Assembly: GCF_006517535.1 (NCBI RefSeq)
Contig: NZ_VHQH01000036.1
Location: 341,560-405,559 of the forward strand
Direction of reading: 5' to 3'
Length of the DNA: 64,000 nt
Source of the DNA: Schumannella sp. 10F1B-5-1
GTDB lineage: Bacteria > Actinomycetota > Actinomycetes > Actinomycetales > Microbacteriaceae
The notes beneath the pieces are model-generated. The model was not told the origin of the DNA, searched no databases, and was given only the letters and a program-made list of their open reading frames with translations. Below, in pieces: positions 44,929 through 53,086 of this stretch. Within the stretch, counting starts at the first letter, position 1, and each line of letters opens with the position of its first letter. The translations under genes were made by a program, and so were the position numbers.

Positions 44929-46004
44929 CCATCGAGACCGGCACCCCTGCCACCGAGACCACGATCGCCGCCGGCAGCGGCGCGACGGTCGAGCTGCGCG
45001 GTGTCGTCAAGGACTACTCCGGCCACCGGGCGCTCACGGGCGTCAACCTCACGATGGAGCCGGGGGAGTTCATCGCCCTGCTCGGCCCGAGCGGCTGCGG
45101 CAAGACCACCGTGCTGCGCGCGCTCTCGGGCCTCGAGAGCATCACCGAGGGCCGCATCCTGATCGACGGCGTGGATGTCGCCGGCACCCCGGTCAACAAG
45201 CGCGACATCGGCATGGTGTTCCAGGCCTACTCGCTCTTCCCGCACATGACGGCCCAGCAGAACGTCGAATACGGGCTCCGGATGCGCAAGGTCGCGTCGG
45301 CCGAGCGACGCCGCCGCGCGGCCGAGGCGCTCGACATGGTCGGCCTCGGGCACCTGGGCGAGCGCTTCGCGCACCAGATGTCGGGCGGCCAGCAGCAGCG
45401 CGTCGCTTTGGCCCGCGCGCTCGTCACGCGGCCGCGCGTGCTGCTGCTCGACGAGCCGCTGTCGGCGCTGGATGCCAAGGTGCGGGTGCAGCTGCGCGAC
45501 GAGATCCGCCGCATCCAGACCGAGCTCGGCATCACGACCCTGTTCGTGACGCACGACCAGGAGGAGGCGCTCGCCGTCGCCGACCGGGTCGCCGTCATGC
45601 GCGAGGGGAACATCGAGCAGATCGGCAGCCCCGAAGACCTCTACACGCGCCCGGCGACCTCGTTCGTCGCGACCTTCGTGGGTCTGAGCAACCCGATCGA
45701 CGCCGAGCTCGCCGACGGCGTCGTGCGTCTGCTGGGAATCGAGCTGCCGCTGCTCGGCACCGGGCCCGCCGACGGGCCGGTGACCGCCTTCGTGCGGCCG
45801 GAGGACATCCGCTTCGCCGAATCCGGCATCCCGGCCACGGTCGTCGTGTCGAGCTTCCTCGGCTCGCTGCGCCGCACGCAGCTGCGCCTCGACGATGGCA
45901 CGCTCGTGCAGGTGCAGCACGAGGTCGCGCACGCGCCGCAGCCGGGGGAGGCCGTGCACCTCGTGCTCGAGCCGCGCCCGGTCAGCGTCTCGGCGCGCGG
46001 CTGA
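44925..46004 (+). CDS. ABC transporter ATP-binding protein (PotA/FbpC-like)
   Basis: A 359-residue importer ATPase: Walker A GPSGCGKTTVLRAL, Q-loop FQAYSLFPHM, signature MSGGQQQRVALARAL, Walker B VLLLDEPLSALDAKVR, H-loop FVTHDQEEAL, then a C-terminal TOBE domain (TAFVRPEDIRF, RTQLRLDDGTLVQVQ) that sets it in the PotA/FbpC/UgpC group. GGAGGA lies 7 nt before the ATG. It is the last gene of the operon 41995-46004. Confidence 0.95.
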   Translation: MTIETGTPATETTIAAGSGATVELRGVVKDYSGHRALTGVNLTMEPGEFIALLGPSGCGKTTVLRALSGLESITEGRILIDGVDVAGTPVNKRDIGMVFQAYSLFPHMTAQQNVEYGLRMRKVASAERRRRAAEALDMVGLGHLGERFAHQMSGGQQQRVALARALVTRPRVLLLDEPLSALDAKVRVQLRDEIRRIQTELGITTLFVTHDQEEALAVADRVAVMREGNIEQIGSPEDLYTRPATSFVATFVGLSNPIDAELADGVVRLLGIELPLLGTGPADGPVTAFVRPEDIRFAESGIPATVVVSSFLGSLRRTQLRLDDGTLVQVQHEVAHAPQPGEAVHLVLEPRPVSVSARG

Positions 46005-46164
46005 GTCGCTCGCCGGGAGTCCGGGCGGCGTCTCGATCGCGGCGGCGCCGGCGCGGCGCGCATTCACCTGAATCTGGATGCGCGCCGGGCACCCGCACCG
46101 AGCCCGCCGGGAGGCCCCGGCACGCGGTCGGGGTGCCGCCCGAGGCCGGTCCTAGACTCGGCGC

Positions 46165-47325
46165 ATGCCCGTATTCCGCTCGCGCGATGAACGCAAGAAC
46201 GACGCCCTGACCCGGGAGACGCTCGACTCCGTGAGCCCGGGTATGCGGATCGCCGCGGCCTGGTCGTGGCGCCTCCTGGTGGTCGCGGCGGCGCTCGCGC
46301 TCGTCGGCTTCCTGGTCGTGCAGCTGCGTCTCATCGTGGTGCCGCTGTTCGTCGCGATCATCCTCGCGGCGCTGCTCGTGCCCTTCTCGCAGTGGCTGCA
46401 GCGGCACGGCTGGCCGAAGTGGCTCACCGTCGCCGTGAGCGAGATCGGCGTGATCGGCATCGTCGTCGGGCTCATCACGCTCGTCGTCTCGCAGGTGCGC
46501 TCGGGCTATCCGGCGCTCGCGAAGCGCACGGTCGAGCAGTACGACGCACTGACGTCGTGGCTGCACGGGCCGCCGTTCAACCTCAGCGACGCGCAGATCG
46601 CCGACTACCTCGACCAGCTCTGGAAGAGCGTGCAGTCCGACTCCTCGACGCTGCTGTCGGGCGCGCTGGATGCGGGATCGACCGCCGGGCACGTGCTCGC
46701 CGGCATCCTGCTCGTGCTCTTCTCGACCCTGTTCATCCTGATCGACGGCAAGCGCATCTTCCTCTGGATCGCGCGCCTGTTCCCGAAGAAGGCGCGCACC
46801 GCCGTCGTCGGCGCCGGCGAGGCAGGCTGGCTCACGCTGACCCGCTTCGTGAAGGTGCAGATCTTCGTCGCCTTCGTGGATGCGGTCGGCATCGGCGTCG
46901 GCGCCTGGATCCTCGGGCTGTTCTACGGCGGCTTCCCGCTCGTCGTCCCGATCGCGGTCGCCGTATTCCTCGGGTCGTTCATCCCGGTCGTCGGAGCGGT
47001 CGTGTCGGGCGTGCTCGCCGTGTTCGTAGCCCTCGTGTTCCTCGGCCCGATCCCCGCGGTGATCATGCTCGGCATCGTGCTGCTCGTGCAGCAGGTCGAG
47101 GGCCACATCCTGCAGCCCTTCGTGATGGGGACCGCCGTCAAGGTGCACCCGCTGGCCGTCGTGCTGGCGGTCGCCGCGGGCGGATTCCTCGCCGGCATCG
47201 CGGGCGCGTTCTTCGCTGTGCCGCTCATCGCCACGCTCAATGTCATGGTCGGGTACGTCGCCCGAGGAGAATGGCGAGGCAACCCGCACCCTGCCCTGGA
47301 GGACGTGACCACGGATGTCCGCTGA
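46165..47325 (+). CDS. AI-2E family transporter (TqsA/YdiK-like)
   Basis: A 386-residue membrane protein of the AI-2 exporter superfamily with about eight helices. Signatures are PFSQWLQRHGWPKWLTVAV, YGGFPLVVPIAVAVFLGSFI, PVVGAVVSGVLAVFVALVF and the conserved VEGHILQPFVMG. The start is fixed by the leaderless -10 box TAGACT (46153-46158), 6 nt upstream. It overlaps ilvA by 11 bp. Members move autoinducer-2, sodium/protons or unknown solutes; the coupling to ilvA does not show which. Confidence 0.92.
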   Translation: MPVFRSRDERKNDALTRETLDSVSPGMRIAAAWSWRLLVVAAALALVGFLVVQLRLIVVPLFVAIILAALLVPFSQWLQRHGWPKWLTVAVSEIGVIGIVVGLITLVVSQVRSGYPALAKRTVEQYDALTSWLHGPPFNLSDAQIADYLDQLWKSVQSDSSTLLSGALDAGSTAGHVLAGILLVLFSTLFILIDGKRIFLWIARLFPKKARTAVVGAGEAGWLTLTRFVKVQIFVAFVDAVGIGVGAWILGLFYGGFPLVVPIAVAVFLGSFIPVVGAVVSGVLAVFVALVFLGPIPAVIMLGIVLLVQQVEGHILQPFVMGTAVKVHPLAVVLAVAAGGFLAGIAGAFFAVPLIATLNVMVGYVARGEWRGNPHPALEDVTTDVR

Positions 47326-48598
47326 CCTCGCCGCCGTCGACCCGGCCGATCCCGCCGACCCGAGCGTGCCGCTGCCCGGACCGACCCTCGACGACATCCG
47401 GGCCGCGCGCGAGCGCCTCGTCGGCGTCGTCGACGTCACGCCGATCCAGGGCTCGCGCTACCTCGAAGAGCTGCTCGGCGCGCCCGTGCGCCTCAAGGTC
47501 GAGAGCCTGCAGCGCACCGGCTCGTACAAGATCCGCGGCGCCTACAACCGCCTCTCGCAGCTGAGCCCCGAGGAGCGCGACCGCGGCGTCGTCGCCGCCT
47601 CGGCCGGCAACCATGCCCAGGGCGTCGCGCTCGCCGCGCGCGAGCTCGGCATCAAGGCCACGATCTTCATGCCGATCGGCGTCGCCCTGCCCAAGCTGCA
47701 GGCGACCCGCGGCTACGGCGCCGACGTCGTGCTTCACGGTCGGGTCGTGGATGAGACCCTCGCCGCCGCGGGGGAGTTCGCCGAGCGCACGGGCGCGGTC
47801 ATCATCCCGCCCTTCGACCACCACGACGTGGTGGCCGGGCAGGGCACGCTCGCGCTCGAGATCCTCGAGCAGGTGCCCGACGTGGCGAACGTGGTCGTGC
47901 CGATCGGCGGCGGCGGGCTCATCGCCGGCGTCGCGTCGGCGTTCGCGCAGCTCGAGCCCGAGATCGGCCGCCGCGTGCGCATCATCGGCGTGCAGGCCGC
48001 CAACGCGGCCGCGTATCCGCCCTCGCTCTCGGCGGGGGAGCCGGTCACGATCATCACCTCGCCGACCATCGCCGACGGCATCCACGTCGCCCGCCCCGGC
48101 CGACTCAACTTCGACCTCGTGCAGCGCACCGTCGACACGGTCGTGACGGTCGACGACGACGACACCGCCCGCGCCCTGCTCGTGCTGCAGGAGCGCGCCA
48201 AGCTCGTCGTCGAGCCCGCCGGCGCGGTCGGCGTCGGCGCGGCCCTCGCCGGCAGCCTGCGCGTCGAGGGCACCACGGTCTTCCTGCTCAGCGGCGGCAA
48301 CATCGACCCGATGGTCATGGAGCGCGTGATCGGCCGCGGACTCGCGGCCTCGGCCCGCTACCTCAAGGTGCGCATCCCGCTGCCCGACATCCCCGGGCAG
48401 CTCTCGACCATCTCGGCCGTCATCGCGGATGCGAACGCCAACGTCGTCGAGGTGCTGCACACCCGGCACGGGCTGGGGCTGCAGATCAGCGAGGTGTCGA
48501 TCGAGATCCACATGGAGACGCGCGGGCAGGAGCACGCGGAGCAGGTGCTGCAGCATCTGCGCGAGGCCGGGTACCGGCCGTACCTCGACACGGTGTAG
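47315..48598 (+). CDS. ilvA: threonine ammonia-lyase (threonine deaminase)
   Basis: A 427-residue PLP enzyme turning threonine into 2-oxobutyrate, first step of isoleucine synthesis. The PLP lysine lies in TGSYKIRGAYN; the tetraglycine phosphate loop is IGGGGLIAG, and ASAGNHAQGVALAA is conserved. One C-terminal ACT-like domain (RIPLPDIPGQLSTISAVIAD) follows, as in the shorter, catabolic-like form with one regulatory module. It starts within the end of the AI-2E gene, so it depends on that promoter or an internal one. A strong hairpin ends it. Confidence 0.94.
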   Translation: MSADLAAVDPADPADPSVPLPGPTLDDIRAARERLVGVVDVTPIQGSRYLEELLGAPVRLKVESLQRTGSYKIRGAYNRLSQLSPEERDRGVVAASAGNHAQGVALAARELGIKATIFMPIGVALPKLQATRGYGADVVLHGRVVDETLAAAGEFAERTGAVIIPPFDHHDVVAGQGTLALEILEQVPDVANVVVPIGGGGLIAGVASAFAQLEPEIGRRVRIIGVQAANAAAYPPSLSAGEPVTIITSPTIADGIHVARPGRLNFDLVQRTVDTVVTVDDDDTARALLVLQERAKLVVEPAGAVGVGAALAGSLRVEGTTVFLLSGGNIDPMVMERVIGRGLAASARYLKVRIPLPDIPGQLSTISAVIADANANVVEVLHTRHGLGLQISEVSIEIHMETRGQEHAEQVLQHLREAGYRPYLDTV

Positions 48599-48624
48599 TC
48601 GCGGCACTCTGCCGAGAACGCCGA

Positions 48625-48657
48625 ACGGCGGCCGCCCCGGGTCGGGGCGGCCGCCGT
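48625..48657. terminator. bidirectional terminator between ilvA and greA
   Basis: A perfect 14-bp GC-rich stem, 48625-48638 with 48644-48657, loop 5 nt, between the convergent genes ilvA and greA. Confidence 0.85.
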
Positions 48658-48682
48658 CAGCGGTCGTGCTGGGTGTGTGCGC

Positions 48683-49174
48683 TCAGCCGGTGTAGGTCTC
48701 GACGTCGACGATCTCGACGCTGATCTCGCGGCCGTTCGGCGCGGTGTAGCTGGCCTTGTCGCCGATCTTCAGGCCGAGGATGGCCTGGCCCAGGGCGCTG
48801 GTCTGCGGGTAGACGTCGAGGTCGGCGCCGTCGTCGGCGATCTCGCGGCTGCCGAGCAGGAACTTCGACTCGTCGCCGGCGATCTTCGCGGTCACGACCG
48901 TGCCGTTCTCGACGACGCCGTGGCTCTCGGGCGCGTCGCCGACGGTCGCGTCCTTCAGCAGCGCGGTCAGCGAGCGGATGCGGGCCTCGATCTTGCCCTG
49001 CTCGTCCTTCGCCGCGTGGTAGCCGCCGTTCTCCTTGAGGTCGCCCTCCTCGCGAGCCGCCTCGATCTTCTTGGCGATGTCGGCGCGCGCGGGTCCGCTC
49101 AGCTCGGCGAGCTCGGCGGAGAGACGGTCGTAGGCCTCCTGGGTGAGCCAGGTGGTCGATGCCGTGTCGGTCAT
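48683..49174 (-). CDS. greA: transcription elongation factor GreA
   Basis: A 163-residue transcript-cleavage factor that rescues arrested RNA polymerase. The N-terminal coiled coil carries the conserved IAAAREEGDLKENGGYHAAK-like tip (EEGDLKENGGYHAAKDEQ) with its acidic residues; the C-terminal FKBP-like domain has VYPQTSALGQAILGLKIGD. The length is a little over the E. coli protein. Downstream on the same strand is nothing before the terminator; upstream lies the DUF4307 gene on the same strand, an arrangement conserved in actinobacteria. Confidence 0.96.
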   Translation of the reverse strand: MTDTASTTWLTQEAYDRLSAELAELSGPARADIAKKIEAAREEGDLKENGGYHAAKDEQGKIEARIRSLTALLKDATVGDAPESHGVVENGTVVTAKIAGDESKFLLGSREIADDGADLDVYPQTSALGQAILGLKIGDKASYTAPNGREISVEIVDVETYTG

Positions 49175-49240
49175 TCGGGTGCTCCTCTGCGGGATACCGG
49201 GTGAGACCGGCGGATGCCGGAATCGCCCCTCACAAGAACA

Positions 49241-49267
49241 AGAGACCGGCCGAGCGGGCCGGTCTCT
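49241..49267 (-). terminator. terminator after the DUF4307 gene
   Basis: A perfect 11-bp stem AGAGACCGGCC (49241-49251) with GGCCGGTCTCT (49257-49267), loop GAGCG, 16 nt after the DUF4307 stop. It separates that gene from greA. Confidence 0.8.
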
Positions 49268-49282
49268 CAGAATCGCGCCAGT

Positions 49283-49711
49283 CTAAGAGAGCCAGCAGCG
49301 GTTGATCAACCCGGTCACAGCGGGCTCTGAGGTGCGGATCGTGGTGCTGAAGGTGCGCACCTGCTGGTCGCTCGCCGGCACCGGGATGATCTTCCAGCCT
49401 ACGATCGCGTGGTTGTCGTTCTGCGCCTCGACGGCGCAGTGCACCTCGGCGTTCGCGGGGGCGCTGAGCTGCCAGCGCACGGTCGCCTCGCGCGTCGTGA
49501 CGTCGTGACCCAGGTCGGTCGCCTCGACGGCGGAGCTCGGGCCCAGGATGCCGGTCCAGACGACCCAGACGATGGCCAGCGCCGAGAGCGCGACGATGCC
49601 CGACACCAGGATGATCAGGTTGCGGCGGCGCGAGCGCGGGCCGCGGCCGTAGCGCGACTCGAGCACGGCGGCGTTCGGGGTGCCGCCCGCGGGGGCCTGC
49701 TCGGTGCTCAC
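49283..49711 (-). CDS. DUF4307 domain-containing membrane protein
   Basis: A 142-residue protein with one membrane helix (about 30-50) after a basic N-terminus (YGRGPRSRRRNLIILVSG) and an extracytoplasmic beta-rich domain with HCAVEAQNDNHAIVGWKI and a final RCWLS. This is the actinobacterial DUF4307 family, usually found beside greA; function unknown. The GTG at 49711 has GGAG 6 nt upstream and is preferred to the TTG at 49717. It is divergent from the small membrane protein gene at 49776. Confidence 0.9.
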   Translation of the reverse strand: MSTEQAPAGGTPNAAVLESRYGRGPRSRRRNLIILVSGIVALSALAIVWVVWTGILGPSSAVEATDLGHDVTTREATVRWQLSAPANAEVHCAVEAQNDNHAIVGWKIIPVPASDQQVRTFSTTIRTSEPAVTGLINRCWLS

Positions 49712-49775
49712 GTCCAACTCCGTCCGACTACGCTGGAAGCAAGGCTATTCGTTCGGCTTGAGGGGAAGATCCATA

Positions 49776-50090
49776 GTGTTCGTGGCCACGGTGCTTTCGG
49801 CACGGATCGCGACGGCCGTGTCGCCGTCGCCCTCGCCCTCGGGTCCGCCCGACGTGCTCGTCACCCCCGGACCCTGGGGCTTCATCGCGATCGCCGGCAT
49901 CGCCCTGGCCGCGATCGTGCTGATCGTCGACATGGTGCGCCGCACGCGCCGCCTGCGCTACCGCAGCGAGATCCGCGAGCGCCTCGAGGCCGAGGCAGCC
50001 GCTGCCGCCGGCGATGCCTCGTCGACCGAGGCCGAGTCGACCGGTGCGGGTCCCTCGCACGACGAGCCGGAGACCGGGTCGCGCGCCTAG
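49776..50090 (+). CDS. small single-helix membrane protein
   Basis: A 104-residue protein: a short Ser/Pro-rich N-terminus, one membrane helix (GFIAIAGIALAAIVLIVDMV, about 35-54), a basic RRTRRLRYRSEIRERLEAE stretch and an acidic, low-complexity C-terminus. AGGGGAA about 11 nt before the GTG serves as ribosome-binding site. The position and shape resemble the small protein that follows the mycothiol amidase gene mca in mycobacteria; mca itself is not here. Confidence 0.75.
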   Translation: MFVATVLSARIATAVSPSPSPSGPPDVLVTPGPWGFIAIAGIALAAIVLIVDMVRRTRRLRYRSEIRERLEAEAAAAAGDASSTEAESTGAGPSHDEPETGSRA

Positions 50091-50142
50091 CCCCTGTGGA
50101 CAATTCCGTCCCAGGATGCGCGGGGTGCTCTAGCGTCGGAGC

Positions 50143-50676
50143 ATGATCCGATCGCGCGTTCCGCTGTTCGTCGCAGCCGCGAGCGCGACCCTGCTCCTCG
50201 CCGGCTGCGTCGGCGGGGGAGCAGATCCGACGCCGAAGCCGAGCCCCTCGGATGCGCCGCTCTTCTCCTCCGGCGAGGAGGCGCTGAAGGCGGCCGAGAA
50301 GGCATACCAGGCGTATCTCGACGTCTCCAATGCGCTTGGCGCGTCAGGGTGGGTCGACCCGTCTGGGCTTCGTGAAGTTGCAACCGGAAACGCGTTGAAG
50401 GGCGATGAAGAAGGCGCAAAGGACTTCGCTTCGAAGGGACTCAAACAGCTCGGGTCGCGAACCTTCGATTCCATGCGAGTGCAGAGCGTCTCGGATTCAC
50501 TGACCACGTACGTCTGCATTGATGTCTCGCAGACGGACGTGGTCGATCAGAGTGGGAACTCCATCGTTTCAGCTGACCGCCCGGGCAGAGTTCCGGTCGT
50601 CGTGACCTTCGACAGCGTGAAGGAACACCTGCTGCTATCGGAAAGCAAAACGTGGTCTGGCGAAAACTTCTGCTGA
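50143..50676 (+). CDS. hypothetical lipoprotein
   Basis: A 177-residue secreted lipoprotein with lipobox LLAGC (Cys at about 22), a Pro/Ser linker (PTPKPSPSDAP), and a mature domain with GEEALKAAEKAYQAYLDVSN and LTTYVCIDVSQTDVVDQSG, recalling lipoproteins of the NTF2-like/DUF type in Microbacteriaceae. A -10 box TAGCGT (50131-50136) 6 nt before the ATG supports a leaderless start, though CGGAG could also act as ribosome-binding site. From about 50290 on the DNA is poorer in GC than its surroundings, a sign of transfer or relaxed selection. The next gene starts within its last 25 bases. Confidence 0.75.
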   Translation: MIRSRVPLFVAAASATLLLAGCVGGGADPTPKPSPSDAPLFSSGEEALKAAEKAYQAYLDVSNALGASGWVDPSGLREVATGNALKGDEEGAKDFASKGLKQLGSRTFDSMRVQSVSDSLTTYVCIDVSQTDVVDQSGNSIVSADRPGRVPVVVTFDSVKEHLLLSESKTWSGENFC

Positions 50677-51472
50677 CGGCGGTCGTAGCCGCGAGTTCGT
50701 TCGGTGTTGCGCCCGCGGCATCATCGGCCGCCGGCGACGGGTGCTACGCCGATTCAGTCCTGACAGGCGCGTGCACCTTCGACGGCGGCGTGAACGTCGG
50801 GGCGACCCGACCGGGGTCCGGAGCAGGCTCCCCGGCGCCTGGTGGCGCAAGCTCAGGCTCAGACGACGCTAATGCTGGCGGCGGCGCGGCCGGAGGAGGG
50901 GCGACCACCGCATCCCCGTGCGGCGACATCGAGTGCCTGCGCGACGCGATCCGCGGGTCGGACGGCGGCGCGGGCGTCATCTCGGTGTCGGACATCGCCA
51001 CGTTCATCCCGCAGAAGCCGACCGCGCGCACCGAGCCGAACGGGTGGGGCGTGCGCGGGCTCGACACGAACGTGATCGCGTCGGCTCCGCAGCACACGGT
51101 CGACGGAACCCTGCTGGGCGCGACAGCGCAGGTGCGGTTCACCGCATCCGGATACCGCTTCGACTACGGCGACGGCACGCCGGCGCGGGCGACGACCGTC
51201 GGCGGCAACACCTGGGCGAAGCAGGGTCTGCGCGCCTTCGACCCACGCCGACCAGCCACGTCTATACCGCCAAGGGCACCTTCGCGGCGACGGTCTCGGT
51301 CGTCTACCGCGCCGAGTTCCGTGTCGACGGCATGACGACCTGGGCGCCGGTCACCGGCACGCTGACGATCGCGGCCGAGGCGCCGCTCAGCATCCGCGTC
51401 GCCGATGCCAGCACCGTGCTCGTCGACAAGGACTGCCGGCAGAACCCGTCGGGTCCGGGCTGCGGTCCCTGA
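50652..51472 (+). pseudogene. secreted PKD-like protein interrupted by a one-base deletion
   Basis: The GTG frame gives a signal peptide (KLLLTAVVAASSFGVAPAAS), a Gly/Ser-rich linker, and a C-terminal PKD-like region with YRFDYGDGTP. At the run CCC (51242-51244) the reading frame is lost: the first frame continues as an Arg-rich nonsense tail to 51335, whereas the -1-shifted frame continues with TPTSHVYTAKGTFAATVSVV to a stop at 51472. One extra C in this run would restore a single protein of about 273 residues with an intact PKD fold (…FDP-TPTSHVYTAKG). It is either a true frameshift or a sequencing error at a homopolymer. It overlaps the lipoprotein gene by 25 bp and is probably cotranscribed with it. 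Confidence 0.75.
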
Positions 51473-51517
51473 CGGGAACGGGCAGGTGTCGAAGCGCGCC
51501 GAGCGTGCTCTCGAGGA

Positions 51518-52237
51518 CTACAGGGCCGGCGGGTTGATCGTGATCAGCAGAATGCCCACCCATTGGCACAGGAATGCGATCACCGTGCAGCTGTGGAACA
51601 TCTCGTGGAAGCCGAACACCCCGGGCACCGGGTTCGGCCGCTTCGTGCCGTAGAAGATCGCGCCCGTCGTGTAGGCGGCGCCGCCGATCAGGATGAGCAC
51701 CATCGTCGCCACGTTCGCGTTCACCAGATCGACGATGTAGAGCATCGCCGCCCAGCCGAGCGCCAGGTACAGCGGCACGTAGAGCCAGCGCGGCGCACTC
51801 AGCCAGAAGATGCGGAAGCCGATGCCCAGCAGCGCGCCGCCCCACACGATCGACAGCAGCACGACCGCCTTCGCGGTCGGCAGGCAGCAGACCGCGATCG
51901 GCGTGTAGGTGCCCGCGATCAGCAGGAAGATGTTCGAGTGATCGAGGCGGCGGAAGATCGCCTTGACCTTCGGGCTCCAGTTGATGCGGTGGTAGGTCGC
52001 GCTGATGCCGAACAGCAGCAGCGACGAGAGCATGAACACCGCGGCGGCGGCGCGAGCGGCCGTGTTCGCGGCCACCAGCATGAGCACGATGCCGAGCACG
52101 ATCGCCAGCGGGAACGTCGCCAGGTGGATCCAGCCGCGCCAGCGCGGCTTCACCTCGTCGGTCGACGACGGCGGATGCGCGATCGCATCGGCGACCAGGG
52201 GGATGTGGTCGCGTTCGAGGTCTGCCGGTGCCGCCAT
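51518..52237 (-). CDS. hemolysin III family protein (PAQR/YqfA type)
   Basis: A 239-residue seven-helix membrane protein of the HlyIII/PAQR family. Conserved elements are SATYHRINWSPKVKAIFRRL, LDHSNIFLLIAGTYTPIAVC and the C-terminal FHEMFHSCTVIAF with the histidines that in PAQR proteins bind zinc. The family acts in membrane lipid homeostasis, and haemolysin activity is not implied. It is divergent from the prenyltransferase gene at 52301; this pair is also adjacent in mycobacteria. Confidence 0.9.
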   Translation of the reverse strand: MAAPADLERDHIPLVADAIAHPPSSTDEVKPRWRGWIHLATFPLAIVLGIVLMLVAANTAARAAAAVFMLSSLLLFGISATYHRINWSPKVKAIFRRLDHSNIFLLIAGTYTPIAVCCLPTAKAVVLLSIVWGGALLGIGFRIFWLSAPRWLYVPLYLALGWAAMLYIVDLVNANVATMVLILIGGAAYTTGAIFYGTKRPNPVPGVFGFHEMFHSCTVIAFLCQWVGILLITINPPAL

Positions 52238-52300
52238 GCGCCGATACTAGGGCCGCCGCGTCCAGGAAGACTGTGCGATCCCGTGGACTAGCGTTGGTGC

Positions 52301-53086
52301 GTGAGCGAGCAGCGTGAGACCGGCGGCAGCGGTCTGCTCTACGGCCTCTACCAGGCCCGCCTGCGTCGCGGGCTCTCGAAGCTCCAGCTTCCCCGCCACG
52401 TCGCGATGATCATCGACGGCAACCGCCGCTGGGCCCGCCTGCGCGCGCTCGAGACCGCCGCCCACGGCCACCGTGCCGGGGCCGCGAAGATGCACGACTT
52501 CCTGCGCTGGTGCGACGACCTCGGCATCCGCGTCGTCACGCTCTACCTGCTGTCGACCGACAACCTCAAGGGCCGCGACAGCGCCGAGCTCGACGAGCTC
52601 GTGCAGATCATCGCCGAGCTGGCCGACGACATCTCGCGCGAGCCGAGCTGGCGCGTGCAGCACGTCGGTGCGAGCGACGGCCTGCCCGACTCGCTCGTCG
52701 AGGCGCTGCGCGGCGCCGAGCAGCGCACCGCCGGTCACGACGGCCTGCACGTGAACCTCGCGGTCGGCTACGGCGGGCGTCGCGAGATCGCGGATGCGAT
52801 GCGCAGCATCGTCGAGAAGCACGGCGCCGGCGGCGGCACCCTCGACGACCTCGCCGAGCTGCTCACGCCCGAGACGATCGGCGAGCACCTCTACACGCAG
52901 GGTCAGCCCGATCCCGACCTGATCATCCGCACGAGCGGCGAGCAGCGGCTCAGCGACTTCATGCTGTGGCAGAGCGCGCACAGCGAGTTCTACTTCGTCG
53001 AGGCGCTCGGCCCCGACCTGCGCGAGGTCGACTTCCTGCGCGCTCTGCGCGACTACGCCAGCCGGCACCGGCGGTTCGGGCAGTGA
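52301..53086 (+). CDS. cis-prenyltransferase, short-chain Z-isoprenyl diphosphate synthase type
   Basis: A 261-residue undecaprenyl diphosphate synthase-family enzyme. The signature HVAMIIDGNRRWARL has the catalytic Asp; LLSTDNLKGR, VNLAVGYGGRREIADA and RTSGEQRLSDFMLWQSAHSE are also present. The N-terminus (LLYGLYQARLRRGLSKLQLP) and length resemble the mycobacterial Z-farnesyl diphosphate synthase rather than the long-chain enzyme; this is from memory. The leaderless -10 box TAGCGT (52289-52294) lies 6 nt before the GTG. It overlaps the aminotransferase gene by 4 bp. It supplies a short Z-prenyl primer for polyprenyl carriers. Confidence 0.9.
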   Translation: MSEQRETGGSGLLYGLYQARLRRGLSKLQLPRHVAMIIDGNRRWARLRALETAAHGHRAGAAKMHDFLRWCDDLGIRVVTLYLLSTDNLKGRDSAELDELVQIIAELADDISREPSWRVQHVGASDGLPDSLVEALRGAEQRTAGHDGLHVNLAVGYGGRREIADAMRSIVEKHGAGGGTLDDLAELLTPETIGEHLYTQGQPDPDLIIRTSGEQRLSDFMLWQSAHSEFYFVEALGPDLREVDFLRALRDYASRHRRFGQ

